Assembly (NCBI GenBank): GCA_015259105.1 | Contig: JABZGZ010000035.1 | Location: 1-11,543, forward strand | DNA length: 11,543 bases | Source of the DNA: Atopobium sp. | GTDB taxonomy: Bacteria > Actinomycetota > Coriobacteriia > Coriobacteriales > Atopobiaceae | Direction: 5' to 3' | In this document: positions 1 through 6,617 of the stretch, one piece after another | Layout of the letters: every line of letters starts with the position of its first letter | Position numbering within the stretch: position 1 is the first letter of the stretch | The notes under the pieces: generated by a model | Database searches by the model: none | The model's input: only the letters and a program-made list of their open reading frames with translations | What the model was told of the DNA's origin: nothing | Program-made: the position numbers and the translations under genes

Positions 1-836
1 TTCTCAAACAAATCTGTTTCAAAGGTTCTCTCGTTAGAAACAGACTTAACGTCACGAGGCTGGGCAGCTGCATGAACTTCTGCAACTTCTTTTCCTTGCG
101 CGCGCAAAATCATCTTTGAAGCTGTATTGCCAACAAGGGAAGTTAGGTACGATGCATCTGCTCTTGAGAGCTCTCCAAGCGTTTTGATTCCCTGTTGATG
201 AAGTGTCTTTGCCATCGCAGGGCCAATGCCGCTCATTGCTTCAATGGGCAGTGGCGCCAGAAAGCGACCTTCTGTACCAGGAAAGACTGCAGTAAGACCA
301 CGAGGTTTTTCTTGTTCAGAAGCAATCTTGGCAATCGTTTTATTTGTTCCTAGACCAATGGAACAGGTAACGCCTAGCGCAGCAACTTTCTTTTGTATGC
401 GCTTACAAATTTCTAAAGGATTTTCTTTAGAAAATCTTCCAGGAGTAATGTCAAAAAATGCCTCATCAATAGAAACTTGTTCAACAAGGGGAGTCTCATC
501 TTTGAGAAAACCCATAACAAGAGCACTCATTTCTGAGTATCTGTCATAACGTCCTGAAGTCCAAATTGCATGAGGACAAAGCCTTACCGCAGTAGCTGAA
601 GGCATGGCAGAATGAACGCCATACTTTCTTGCTTCATAAGATGCGGTTGAAACAACGCCTCGTTTTTGAGGAGAACCTCCTACAATTACTGGTTTTCCAC
701 GCCACTCAGGATGATCAAGTTGTTCTACGGATGCAAAGAACGCATCTAGGTCAAGAAGGCCAATAGCCTTACCATGCCATTCAAAATCACACGATTTACG
801 TGCGGTTTTATCCGATATGTTCTTTGACGTTTTCAT
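1..836 (-). CDS. dinB: DNA polymerase IV (Y-family translesion polymerase), 3' end outside the window
   Basis: Y-family error-prone polymerase that copies past damaged template bases. Reading the minus strand from the ATG at 836-834 gives 278 codons before the window edge. Visible motifs are the palm metal-binding DLDAFF (D29, D31) with F34 at the steric-gate position that excludes ribonucleotides, the second acidic motif SIDEAFFD (D124, E125), SIGLGTNKTIAKIAS (159-173), and the helix-hairpin-helix stretch MSGIGPAMAKTL (201-212) of the thumb. The little-finger domain has just begun, and the C-terminal beta-clamp peptide lies outside. The start is fixed by an in-frame TAA two codons upstream; compared with most Pol IV proteins, which begin near the catalytic motif, there is an extra N-terminus of about 22 basic/polar residues. 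No Shine-Dalgarno precedes the ATG, and a -10-like TATACA sits so close that the mRNA may be leaderless. A LexA-like box lies upstream, fitting SOS control. It is divergent from rpsP. The family call is secure; regulation is inferred. Confidence 0.95.
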   Translation of the reverse strand, partial: MKTSKNISDKTARKSCDFEWHGKAIGLLDLDAFFASVEQLDHPEWRGKPVIVGGSPQKRGVVSTASYEARKYGVHSAMPSATAVRLCPHAIWTSGRYDRYSEMSALVMGFLKDETPLVEQVSIDEAFFDITPGRFSKENPLEICKRIQKKVAALGVTCSIGLGTNKTIAKIASEQEKPRGLTAVFPGTEGRFLAPLPIEAMSGIGPAMAKTLHQQGIKTLGELSRADASYLTSLVGNTASKMILRAQGKEVAEVHAAAQPRDVKSVSNERTFETDLFE

Positions 837-852
837 AGATTAAGTGTATACT
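824..852 (+). promoter_or_regulatory. Putative main promoter of the rpsP operon
   Basis: TTGACG (824-829) and TATACT (847-852) are separated by exactly 17 bp and each matches the sigma-70 consensus at five of six positions. The -35 lies inside the first codons of dinB, so the two divergent units overlap. Start of transcription is predicted near 859, leaving a leader of about 165 nt before the rpsP start. Other -10-like boxes (TATACT 917-922, TACACT 945-950) lack a good -35 and could be secondary promoters. Confidence 0.6.
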
Positions 853-871
853 TTTTGCGTAAATAGAACAA
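845..871 (-). promoter_or_regulatory. Putative dinB promoter, possibly leaderless
   Basis: On the minus strand, TATACA (850-845) resembles a -10 box and TTGTTC (871-866) a weak -35, with a short 15-bp spacer. Initiation about 7 nt past the -10 falls near 838, at or next to the dinB ATG (836), so the transcript would have almost no leader. This agrees with the absence of a Shine-Dalgarno. The -35 overlaps the SOS box. The -10 shares the GTATAC palindrome with the opposite promoter. Confidence 0.45.
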
Positions 872-878
872 GTGTTTC
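865..878. promoter_or_regulatory. LexA/SOS box upstream of dinB
   Basis: The plus strand reads AGAACAAGTGTTTC. Against the published Bacillus DinR/LexA consensus CGAACRNRYGTTYC, 13 of 14 positions agree; only the first base differs. The core is GAAC-N4-GTTT, an imperfect palindrome. It lies 29 bp upstream of the dinB ATG and covers the -35 region of the dinB promoter, a normal position for LexA repression of a damage-inducible polymerase. It is also just downstream of the predicted rpsP transcription start. That LexA binds here in this organism is inference. Confidence 0.7.
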
Positions 879-971
879 ATACATAAATTACGAGTACTTT
901 TTGAAGAGAGCAAATTTATACTTTTCGAGGTTAACGCGTTGTTGTACACTTGTAACCCGATTTGTGGCTTT

Positions 972-1004
972 GCGGTGCAGCCCATCTAACATCCGAGGCA
1001 CCGC
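972..1004 (+). promoter_or_regulatory. Leader hairpin just before the rpsP ribosome-binding site
   Basis: GCGGTGC (972-978) and GCACCGC (998-1004) form a perfect 7-bp GC-rich stem around a 19-nt loop in the untranslated rpsP leader. The stem ends 6 nt before the Shine-Dalgarno at 1011. No T-run follows, so it is not an intrinsic terminator. Ribosomal-protein operons often carry autoregulatory leader structures, but I do not recognise this as a named leader family. The rest of the 837-1023 intergenic region holds the promoters and SOS box listed separately, and no gene. Confidence 0.4.
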
Positions 1005-1010
1005 TCGTAT

Positions 1011-1017
1011 GGAGGAG
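1011..1017 (+). promoter_or_regulatory. Strong Shine-Dalgarno that fixes a TTG start for rpsP
   Basis: GGAGGAG lies 6 nt before TTG (1024-1026), which begins the canonical S16 N-terminus AVKIRL. An in-frame ATG at 1009 overlaps this Shine-Dalgarno itself and has no good site of its own, so it is an unlikely start. Confidence 0.8.
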
Positions 1018-1023
1018 TTTTCA

Positions 1024-1392
1024 TTGGCAGTTAAGATTCGTCTGGCCCGTCACGGTGCCAAGAAGCGTCCGTACTATCGCGTAGTTGTCGCTGATGGTCG
1101 TATGCCTCGCGATGGTCGTTACATTGAAGAAGTCGGTCGTTATAACCCACTGACTAGCCCAAAGACGATTGATATCAACCTCGAGAAGGTTGACGAGTGG
1201 GTAGCAAAGGGCGCTCAGCCAACAAGCGCAGTTTCTCACCTCATTGAGATCGCTCGTACTGGCGCTCCAGTTGCAGAGAAGAAGACCAAGCTCTCCAAGA
1301 AGGCACAGGCAAAGGCTGCTGCAGCTGCAGAGGCTGCTGCTGAGGCTGCTGCCGCAGCTGCTGAGGAGTCCGAGGCTCCAGAGGCTGAGTAA
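1024..1392 (+). CDS. rpsP: 30S ribosomal protein S16 with Ala/Glu-rich C-terminal tail
   Basis: S16 is a small-subunit protein that binds 16S rRNA early in 30S assembly. The 122-residue product begins with the family signature AVKIRLARHGAKKRPYYR and continues through VVVADGRMPRDGRYIEEVGRYNP (residues 21-42) and a conserved domain to about residue 82. S16 is usually 80-90 residues. The extra 40 residues are first Lys-rich (85-97), then almost only Ala and Glu (98-122). Such tails occur on actinobacterial S16 proteins and support the lineage guess. The TTG start at 1024 is chosen because it follows a strong Shine-Dalgarno and gives the standard N-terminus. It is the first gene of a dense operon, with khpA starting 3 nt after its stop. 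Codon use (AAG, GAG, CGT preferred) suggests high expression. Confidence 0.95.
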   Translation: MAVKIRLARHGAKKRPYYRVVVADGRMPRDGRYIEEVGRYNPLTSPKTIDINLEKVDEWVAKGAQPTSAVSHLIEIARTGAPVAEKKTKLSKKAQAKAAAAAEAAAEAAAAAAEESEAPEAE

Positions 1393-1395
1393 ATC

Positions 1396-1698
1396 GTGTC
1401 TGAATTCACAGAGCCCACTGAGGTAGACGCTGTCGATCAAGACATTCAGGAGATGCCTTCTGACAAGGTAGCTGACCTTGTTGAGTACATCGTTTGTGGT
1501 CTTGTCGATAATGAAGATGCTGTTGCACTCGACGTCACCGATCGCGAGGATGGAGCCTTAATTGAGGTTTCTTGCTCTGAGGAAGACGCTGGACGTGTCA
1601 TCGGCCGCAAGGGTAGAACCATTAAGGCTATTCGTACTTTGGCTCGTGCTCTTGGCCAGCGTGTTGGCACCTCTGTTGATGTCGAGGTTGTAGGCTAA
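1396..1698 (+). CDS. khpA: KH-domain RNA-binding protein (KhpA/YlqC family)
   Basis: Small single-KH protein of 100 residues. The family binds RNA, in several Gram-positive bacteria acts together with KhpB/EloR, and is commonly encoded between rpsP and rimM. The conserved opening LVEYIVCGLVDNEDAV starts at residue 28, and the RNA-gripping GxxG loop is seen in AGRVIGRKGRTIKAIRTL (65-82), with G70-R-K-G73 as the loop. Most homologues are about 75-80 residues; this one has an acidic N-terminal extension of about 20 residues if translation begins at GTG 1396, three bases after the rpsP stop, probably by translational coupling. The alternative ATG at 1453 would give the usual length, but its AGGAG lies directly against the codon with no spacer, so GTG is preferred, though not proven. 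The precise RNA targets cannot be told from sequence. Confidence 0.9.
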   Translation: MSEFTEPTEVDAVDQDIQEMPSDKVADLVEYIVCGLVDNEDAVALDVTDREDGALIEVSCSEEDAGRVIGRKGRTIKAIRTLARALGQRVGTSVDVEVVG

Positions 1699-1700
1699 TT

Positions 1701-2222
1701 TTGCGTAAACACTGGCGAGCAATTGCTCAAATTGTTAAAACGCATGGTAAAAGAGGGGAGGTTGTGACGGTTCCCGTTCACAGCCTTCCTTCTCTTATAG
1801 CTGAAGGCATGACAGTTGTTCCTGTTCCGCCTGCACTTAAAGGCCCAAGGAAGTTCTTGGTTGTCTCTGTTGAATCAGATGACAGAGAAGGTAGTCTTGT
1901 AACTTTTGAAGACGTAACTACCATCTCTGATGCAGAAGAGCTTGTGGGTAAAACGCTTCTGGTAGAAGAAGAATGTCTTCCAGAAAACTTTGGTCTGGTT
2001 AATGTTTCTCTACTTGTGGGTAGAGAAGTACGTGATACAGAACATGGTTCTCTGGGTGAAATTACAGAGGTTCTTGTTGGACCTACACAAAATGTGTGGG
2101 TCATTGAGGGGCCTTTTGGACAGGTGTTGATGCCTGCCGTAGATGAATTTATCAAAGATGCCCCAGCCGAGGGCTCCATTACCGTCTCAATTCCTCAGGG
2201 CCTTCTTAGGTTAGGTGAGTAG
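1701..2222 (+). CDS. rimM: 16S rRNA-processing / 30S maturation factor RimM
   Basis: RimM binds the 30S head through S19 and helps 16S rRNA processing and late 30S assembly. The 173-residue product shows the RimM N-terminal barrel, AIAQIVKTHGKRGEV (8-22) onward, and a C-terminal PRC-barrel with LLVGREVRDTEHGSLGEITEVL (104-125), a VWVI strand, then QVLMPAVDEFI. Length is normal for the family. The only suitable start is TTG at 1701, two bases after the khpA stop, with a weak AGG six bases upstream; translation is therefore likely coupled to khpA. Its stop overlaps the trmD ribosome-binding site. The gene uses AAA and GAA more freely than its ribosomal neighbours, suggesting lower expression. 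Confidence 0.93.
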   Translation: MRKHWRAIAQIVKTHGKRGEVVTVPVHSLPSLIAEGMTVVPVPPALKGPRKFLVVSVESDDREGSLVTFEDVTTISDAEELVGKTLLVEEECLPENFGLVNVSLLVGREVRDTEHGSLGEITEVLVGPTQNVWVIEGPFGQVLMPAVDEFIKDAPAEGSITVSIPQGLLRLGE

Positions 2223-2223
2223 C

Positions 2224-2973
2224 ATGCGTCTAGAAACGCTCTCAGTATTTCCTGAGGTCTTCTCGCCCTATTTAAATGCTTCTATTATGGGCAGAGCCCA
2301 GAAGGCAAACATTTTTGAGTTCTATGCGCATGACTTGCGTGACTGGACGCATGATAGGCATCGTACGGTAGATGATGCTCCTTTTGGCGGCGGACAAGGC
2401 ATGCTTATGAAGCCTGCTCCTATCTTTGAGGCAGTTCGTGCGATTTCTGATCAGGCAGATGCCAAGCCCCACGTGGTGTTTTTCTCGCCAGTTGGTAGGC
2501 CGTATACTCAGGCAATTGCTCAAGAGCTCGCTCAAAAAGAACGCATTCTGTTTGTTTGTGGCCGTTATGAAGGCATGGATGAGCGTGTCTATGAGCTGGC
2601 AGATAACGTTATTTCTATGGGAGATTACGTACTGACGGGCGGAGAGCTTCCTGCGCTTACTGTGATTGATTCGGTGGTGCGCCTGCTTCCTGGTGCGCTT
2701 GGCGATGAGATGAGCTCGCAGGATGAGTCCTTCTCTGACGATGGTCTTCTTGAGTATGCTCAGTACACGCGACCAGCAAATTTTGAGGGGCGAGAAGTTC
2801 CGTCTGTGCTTCTGTCAGGAGACCACGGAGCGGTAGCAGTCTGGAGACGACAATCTGCACTTGCTCGCACTCGTGAGTGGCGTCCAGACCTCTTAGAGAG
2901 CGCTCAACTCACCGAGAAGGACAGAGCGTATTTAGCAGAACTTGATCAGCAATCTGGTGATGACGATGAGTAG
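2224..2973 (+). CDS. trmD: tRNA (guanine-37-N1)-methyltransferase TrmD
   Basis: Uses S-adenosylmethionine to methylate G37 next to the anticodon, preventing +1 frameshifts; a homodimeric trefoil-knot (SPOUT) enzyme. The 249-residue product is of normal length and shows THDRHRTVDDAPFGGGQGM (42-60), the knot segments FFSPVGRPY (86-94), LFVCGRYEGMDERV (109-122) and SMGDYVLTGGELPA (131-144), R153, and the C-terminal QYTRP and LLSGDHGAVAVWRR segments. At the position aligned to the catalytic Asp of E. coli TrmD (D169, in DSF) this protein has Glu168 with Asp167 beside it (DESF). The start is ATG 2224, directly after the rimM stop and 5 nt after AGGTGA; a GTG at 2215 would overlap rimM by 8 nt and lacks a site. 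Its end overlaps lepB. Confidence 0.96.
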   Translation: MRLETLSVFPEVFSPYLNASIMGRAQKANIFEFYAHDLRDWTHDRHRTVDDAPFGGGQGMLMKPAPIFEAVRAISDQADAKPHVVFFSPVGRPYTQAIAQELAQKERILFVCGRYEGMDERVYELADNVISMGDYVLTGGELPALTVIDSVVRLLPGALGDEMSSQDESFSDDGLLEYAQYTRPANFEGREVPSVLLSGDHGAVAVWRRQSALARTREWRPDLLESAQLTEKDRAYLAELDQQSGDDDE

Positions 2974-3520
2974 TGAACATTCCAAAGTTCTTGAAATTTT
3001 TGAATACCTGGTAATTGTTGCAGTTGCTGTTGCGCTGGCGTTTTTTATTAGAACGTTTGTCGCTGAGGTATATGAGGTTCCAACAGGGTCCATGCTCAAT
3101 ACCATCCAGCTGGGGGATCGTTTGGTAGGAGAGAAGCTTACCTATCGATTTGGCGGTACTCCGCAAGCAGGTGATGTGGTTACCTTCACCAGTCCTCAGA
3201 ATCCCGATACGCTTTTAGTTAAGCGCGTCATTGCTACAGCAGGTCAAACGGTAGATTTGCGCGACGGTGCCGTGTATGTTGATGGCCAGCTTATGGACGA
3301 ACCTTACACTGAGGGCAAGCCAACGTATTCTCTTGCGGATCGCACGGGTGCCGTAATTCAGAATTATCCGTATACTGTTCCTGCAGGTCATATTTTTGTT
3401 ATGGGGGATAACAGAACAAACTCGCTTGATTCCAGATATTTTGGAGCAGTTGCGGTTTCTACCGTAACCTCGAAGGCAATGTTTATTTTCTGGCCCTTTG
3501 ACCATGCTCGCGGGCTATAG
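2966..3520 (+). CDS. lepB: Signal peptidase I
   Basis: Membrane serine protease that removes signal peptides from exported proteins at the outer face of the membrane. In the 184-residue product, residues 11-31 form one hydrophobic transmembrane segment, followed by box B with the nucleophile Ser42 in VPTGSML (the usual motif has PSGSM; Thr40 replaces Ser), box D with the general base Lys86 in LLVKRVI, and box E MGDNRTNSLDSRYFG. This is the short single-anchor type typical of Gram-positive bacteria. ATG 2966 is preferred because GGTGA precedes it by 5 nt; ATG 2960 is possible. Either start overlaps trmD (8 or 14 nt), so the genes are translationally coupled. Bacterial genomes often hold several lepB genes, so this may be one of a set. 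Confidence 0.94.
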   Translation: MSSEHSKVLEIFEYLVIVAVAVALAFFIRTFVAEVYEVPTGSMLNTIQLGDRLVGEKLTYRFGGTPQAGDVVTFTSPQNPDTLLVKRVIATAGQTVDLRDGAVYVDGQLMDEPYTEGKPTYSLADRTGAVIQNYPYTVPAGHIFVMGDNRTNSLDSRYFGAVAVSTVTSKAMFIFWPFDHARGL

Positions 3521-3553
3521 TACTTACGTCGGACATTTGAGAGAAAGAACATC

Positions 3554-4468
3554 ATGGGCGCAACACCACTAACGTTTCAAGATATGATTTTGACCCTTGA
3601 ACACTATTGGGCAGAAAAGGGTTGCACGGTCATGCAGCCATACGACTCTGAGGTAGGCGCTGGTACCTTCCATACCGCAACTATCCTGCGCTCACTTGGC
3701 CCCGATGCTTGGCGTACCTGCTATCCACAGCCTTGTCGTCGTCCTGCTGATGGACGCTATGGCGAGAACCCCAATCGTTTGCAGCACTACTATCAGTTCC
3801 AGGTCTTGCTCAAGCCATCTCCTGCAGATTCCCAAGATCTCTATCTTGGCTCACTTGCTGCTATTGGCCTTGATCCAAAAGACCATGACGTTCGCTTTGT
3901 TGAGGACGACTGGGAGAGTCCAACACTTGGTGCTTGGGGTCTTGGCTGGGAGGTCTGGCTCAACGGTATGGAGGTTACTCAGTTCACGTACTTCCAGCAG
4001 GTAGGTGGTATTGAGGTAGATCCTGTTCCTGTTGAGATTACCTATGGTCTTGAGCGTATTGCTATGTATGCTCAGGGCGTTGATTCCGTCTATGACCTGG
4101 TATGGAGTTACCTCCCAGACGGCACTCCAATGACATACGGCCAGGTATTCCTTGAAAACGAGCGCGAGTTCTCAACCTACAACTTTGAGGTCGCTAACAT
4201 TGAGCTTATGCGCGAGAAGTTCGACGAGTATGAGGCAGAGTGCCATAGCTGCCTTGAGCGCAAGCTTCCACTTCCTGCATATGACTGCGTTATGAAGTGC
4301 AGTCACGCATTTAACTTGCTTGACTCTCGTGGTGCTCTTTCTGCTGTTGAAAGAGCTAACTATATTCTTCGCGTTCGCACCGTTGCTAAGGCATGCTGCG
4401 AATCGTATTTGGAGGAGGTTGCTTCCAAGAAAGCACCTGCATCAACTACTCAGGAGGAGGTGGCTTAA
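3554..4468 (+). CDS. glyQ: Glycyl-tRNA synthetase alpha subunit
   Basis: Catalytic class II subunit of the bacterial alpha2-beta2 glycyl-tRNA synthetase, which activates glycine and charges tRNA-Gly. The 304-residue product is near full family length and nearly collinear with the family: FQDMILTLEHYW (8-19), QPYDSEVGAGTFH (28-40), motif 2 around CRRPADGRYGENPNRLQHYYQFQ (61-83), FVEDDWESPTLGAWGLGWEVWL (115-136), and motif 3 in ITYGLERIAMY (162-172). The C-terminal half is unusually Cys-rich: C230, C233, C245, C249, C281 and C282. It lies 33 bp after lepB with no terminator between and only a weak purine-rich site (GAGAAAG), so it probably belongs to the rpsP transcript. Its stop abuts glyS. 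Confidence 0.97.
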   Translation: MGATPLTFQDMILTLEHYWAEKGCTVMQPYDSEVGAGTFHTATILRSLGPDAWRTCYPQPCRRPADGRYGENPNRLQHYYQFQVLLKPSPADSQDLYLGSLAAIGLDPKDHDVRFVEDDWESPTLGAWGLGWEVWLNGMEVTQFTYFQQVGGIEVDPVPVEITYGLERIAMYAQGVDSVYDLVWSYLPDGTPMTYGQVFLENEREFSTYNFEVANIELMREKFDEYEAECHSCLERKLPLPAYDCVMKCSHAFNLLDSRGALSAVERANYILRVRTVAKACCESYLEEVASKKAPASTTQEEVA

Positions 4469-6556
4469 ATGGCTGAGGTTAGAGACTTCCTTTTTGAGAT
4501 TGGTTCTGAAGAGATGCCTTCTGCTCCACTGCAGAAAGCTATTGCTCAGTTCAATAAGCTTGTCGTTTCCGGACTTAAAGACTCTGGTTTGTCATTTGGA
4601 GAGGTTAAGATCCTCTCGACACCTCGTCGTTTAACTGCCTACGTTAAGGATGTTGCTGAGGCTACAGAAGAGATTTCCGAGGTCAAGCGTGGTCCTAAGG
4701 CAGAGATTGCTTTTGATGCAGAGGGTAAACCAACCAAGGCTGCTGAGGGATTTGCTCGTAAGTGCGGCGTGAGCGCTGATGCGCTGACTCGCCGTGTAGA
4801 TACCGACGGTCATGAGTACGTTTTTGCGGAGCTCAATATTCCTTCAGTTCCTGCTACAAAGATTCTCTCTGAGCTGGCAACTTCTTGGATTGCTGCTCTT
4901 GACTGGCCTCGCAGCCAGCGCTGGGGTTCTTTCCACGAGCGCTATGTTCGTCCTGTTCGCTGGTTGTGCACTCTCTTTGGTTCAGAGATTGTACCTGTTA
5001 CGTACGCTGATGTAACTAGCTCAAACACCACCCAGGGCCATCGTGTTCTTGGTCCTGGTTACCATGAGGTAGCAAGTCCAGCTGACTATGAGCAAGTTCT
5101 TAAAGACGCTGGCGTTTTGCTTCAGGAGCAGAGAAAAGACGTTATTCTCGCCGGTATTAAAGAGGTAGAGGCTGCTCGTCCGGGCTCTCGCGTTGATATG
5201 CCAGAGAAGGTCTTTGAGGAGGTCATTAACCTTACTGAGTGGCCTCAGGTTCTTGTGGGCACCTTTGATGAGGAATTCCTTAACGTTCCTTCAGAGATTA
5301 TTACTGAGTCCATGCTTTCCAACCAGCGCTATTTCCCAATCTATGACGCTGAGGGTAAGCTGACTCGCGAGTTTATTGTGGTTTCTAATGCAGACCCATC
5401 TTGCGCCGAGCGCGTCATTGACGGCAACGAGCGCGTTGTTCGTGCTCGTCTCGACGACGCTAAGTTCTTCTTTGAGGAGGACTTGAAGCATACGCTTGAC
5501 GAGTTTGCCCAGCGCCTAGAGACTGTTGTTTTCCAGGAGAAGCTTGGTACGGTTCTGCAGAAGACTCAGCGTATGGAGGCTCTTGCTGCAGAGATTGCGC
5601 TTGACGAGACTTCCAACAAAGAAGAGGCAGAGCTTGCTGCTCGCGCCGCTCATCTTGCTAAGGCAGACCTTGTCAGCCAGGCAGTTGTCGAGTTCACCAG
5701 TCAGCAGGGCGTCATGGGTGGCTACTACGCAGAGGCAGCTGGCGAGAAGAGCGATGTAGCTGCAGCTATTCGCGAGCACTATCGTCCTCGCTTTGCTGGC
5801 GACGAGCTCCCAAGTGGCCAGATTGGTCGCTTTGTAGCTATTGCTGACAAGCTTGATACCATCTGCGGCATCTTTGCTATCAACGAGCCACCAACCGGCT
5901 CTTCCGATCCTTACGCTGTTCGTCGTGCAGCAATTGGTGTCATTGCGCTGGTCCGTTCCACCTCCAACCTTGACCTCAAGAAGCTCATTGCAAGCTCTCT
6001 GGAGCTTTACCGCCAGCAGGGTCTTGCTGTTGACGAGTCTGTTCAGTCCCAGGTTGAGCAGTACTTTATTGGTCGCCTTGCATCTATTGCTAAGGACGAG
6101 AAGATCTCTGCAGATGCTATTGAGGCTGTCAGTGCAATTGGCGTTATCAATCCTGATGAGTTCCTTCAGCGTGCTCGCGCACTTGATGAGGCGCGTCAGA
6201 ACGAGCCTGAGCTCTTTGAGGATCTTGCTACTGCTTATGCACGTGCAGCTCACCTCAGTGATGCTTCTCTTGGCGTAGAAGTTGATACAGAGCTTCTCAC
6301 TGAGCCAGAGATGTCATTGCTCGCTGCTTGCGAAGAGGGCCAGAAGCAAGTGGCTGCTGCTCTTGCTGGTGCAGACTATGCTGCTGCTGTTTCTGCACTG
6401 TCTCAGCTGCGTGAGCCAATTGATATTTTCTTCGACAAAGTACTTGTCATGGATGAAAATGATACCGTTCGCCGAAATCGTTTGCGTCTTTTGAACAAGT
6501 TTGCCCAGGTATTTAGTAATGTCGCCGATATTAGTGTGCTTTCTCGCAAAAAGTAG
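4469..6556 (+). CDS. glyS: Glycyl-tRNA synthetase beta subunit
   Basis: Beta subunit (695 residues, normal length) of the heterotetrameric glycyl-tRNA synthetase, responsible mainly for tRNA binding. Family landmarks in order: FEIGSEEMPSAPLQKA (9-24), ERYVRPVRWLC (152-162), MLSNQRYFPIYD (282-293), RVVRARLDDAKFFFEEDLK (322-340), GYYAEAAGEKSDVAAAI near 420, the HD-like HYRPRFAGDELP (from H437), and SSDPYAVRRAAIGV (from about 477); residues from about 580 form the helical DALR-type anticodon-binding domain. ATG 4469 directly follows the glyQ TAA, with GGAGGAGG eight bases before it inside glyQ, so equal subunit synthesis by coupling is likely. TTA, CTA and TCA codons are rare, which leaves long open antisense frames that are not genes. 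Confidence 0.97.
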   Translation: MAEVRDFLFEIGSEEMPSAPLQKAIAQFNKLVVSGLKDSGLSFGEVKILSTPRRLTAYVKDVAEATEEISEVKRGPKAEIAFDAEGKPTKAAEGFARKCGVSADALTRRVDTDGHEYVFAELNIPSVPATKILSELATSWIAALDWPRSQRWGSFHERYVRPVRWLCTLFGSEIVPVTYADVTSSNTTQGHRVLGPGYHEVASPADYEQVLKDAGVLLQEQRKDVILAGIKEVEAARPGSRVDMPEKVFEEVINLTEWPQVLVGTFDEEFLNVPSEIITESMLSNQRYFPIYDAEGKLTREFIVVSNADPSCAERVIDGNERVVRARLDDAKFFFEEDLKHTLDEFAQRLETVVFQEKLGTVLQKTQRMEALAAEIALDETSNKEEAELAARAAHLAKADLVSQAVVEFTSQQGVMGGYYAEAAGEKSDVAAAIREHYRPRFAGDELPSGQIGRFVAIADKLDTICGIFAINEPPTGSSDPYAVRRAAIGVIALVRSTSNLDLKKLIASSLELYRQQGLAVDESVQSQVEQYFIGRLASIAKDEKISADAIEAVSAIGVINPDEFLQRARALDEARQNEPELFEDLATAYARAAHLSDASLGVEVDTELLTEPEMSLLAACEEGQKQVAAALAGADYAAAVSALSQLREPIDIFFDKVLVMDENDTVRRNRLRLLNKFAQVFSNVADISVLSRKK

Positions 6557-6568
6557 GGTACGCTTAGA

Positions 6569-6598
6569 TTGATAAATGTTTGTATCTTTCTGAATACT
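6569..6598 (+). promoter_or_regulatory. Putative promoter for the half-length PPDK regulator gene
   Basis: In the 61-bp gap after glyS, TTGATA (6569-6574, five of six) and AATACT (6593-6598, four of six) are 18 bp apart. Initiation near 6605 would give a leader of about 13 nt, overlapping the AAAGGG ribosome-binding site at 6605-6610, which makes the position tight. No terminator follows glyS, so read-through from the upstream operon is also possible. Confidence 0.35.
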
Positions 6599-6617
6599 TG
6601 ACTGAAAGGGTTACAGC

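Noticed and set aside
226..549. 107-codon plus-strand frame opposite dinB
   Set aside because: Antisense to clear DNA polymerase IV coding sequence, with no recognisable domain.
844..1023. Upstream extension of the S16 frame to 844 or to ATG 1009
   Set aside because: The extension translates promoter and leader DNA; the Shine-Dalgarno and family N-terminus point to TTG 1024.
1244..1426. Leu/Arg-rich and Ala/Ser-rich frames over the rpsP tail
   Set aside because: Shadow translations of the repetitive Ala/Glu codons of S16 in other frames.
3498..3521. TTGACC and TATAGT at the end of lepB as a glyQ promoter
   Set aside because: The spacer is only 12 bp; no convincing alternative -10 at 16-18 bp.
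5516..6253. 245-codon open frame on the minus strand inside glyS
   Set aside because: A by-product of codon bias in glyS; low-complexity Leu/Ser/Asn-rich translation without motifs or an initiation site.
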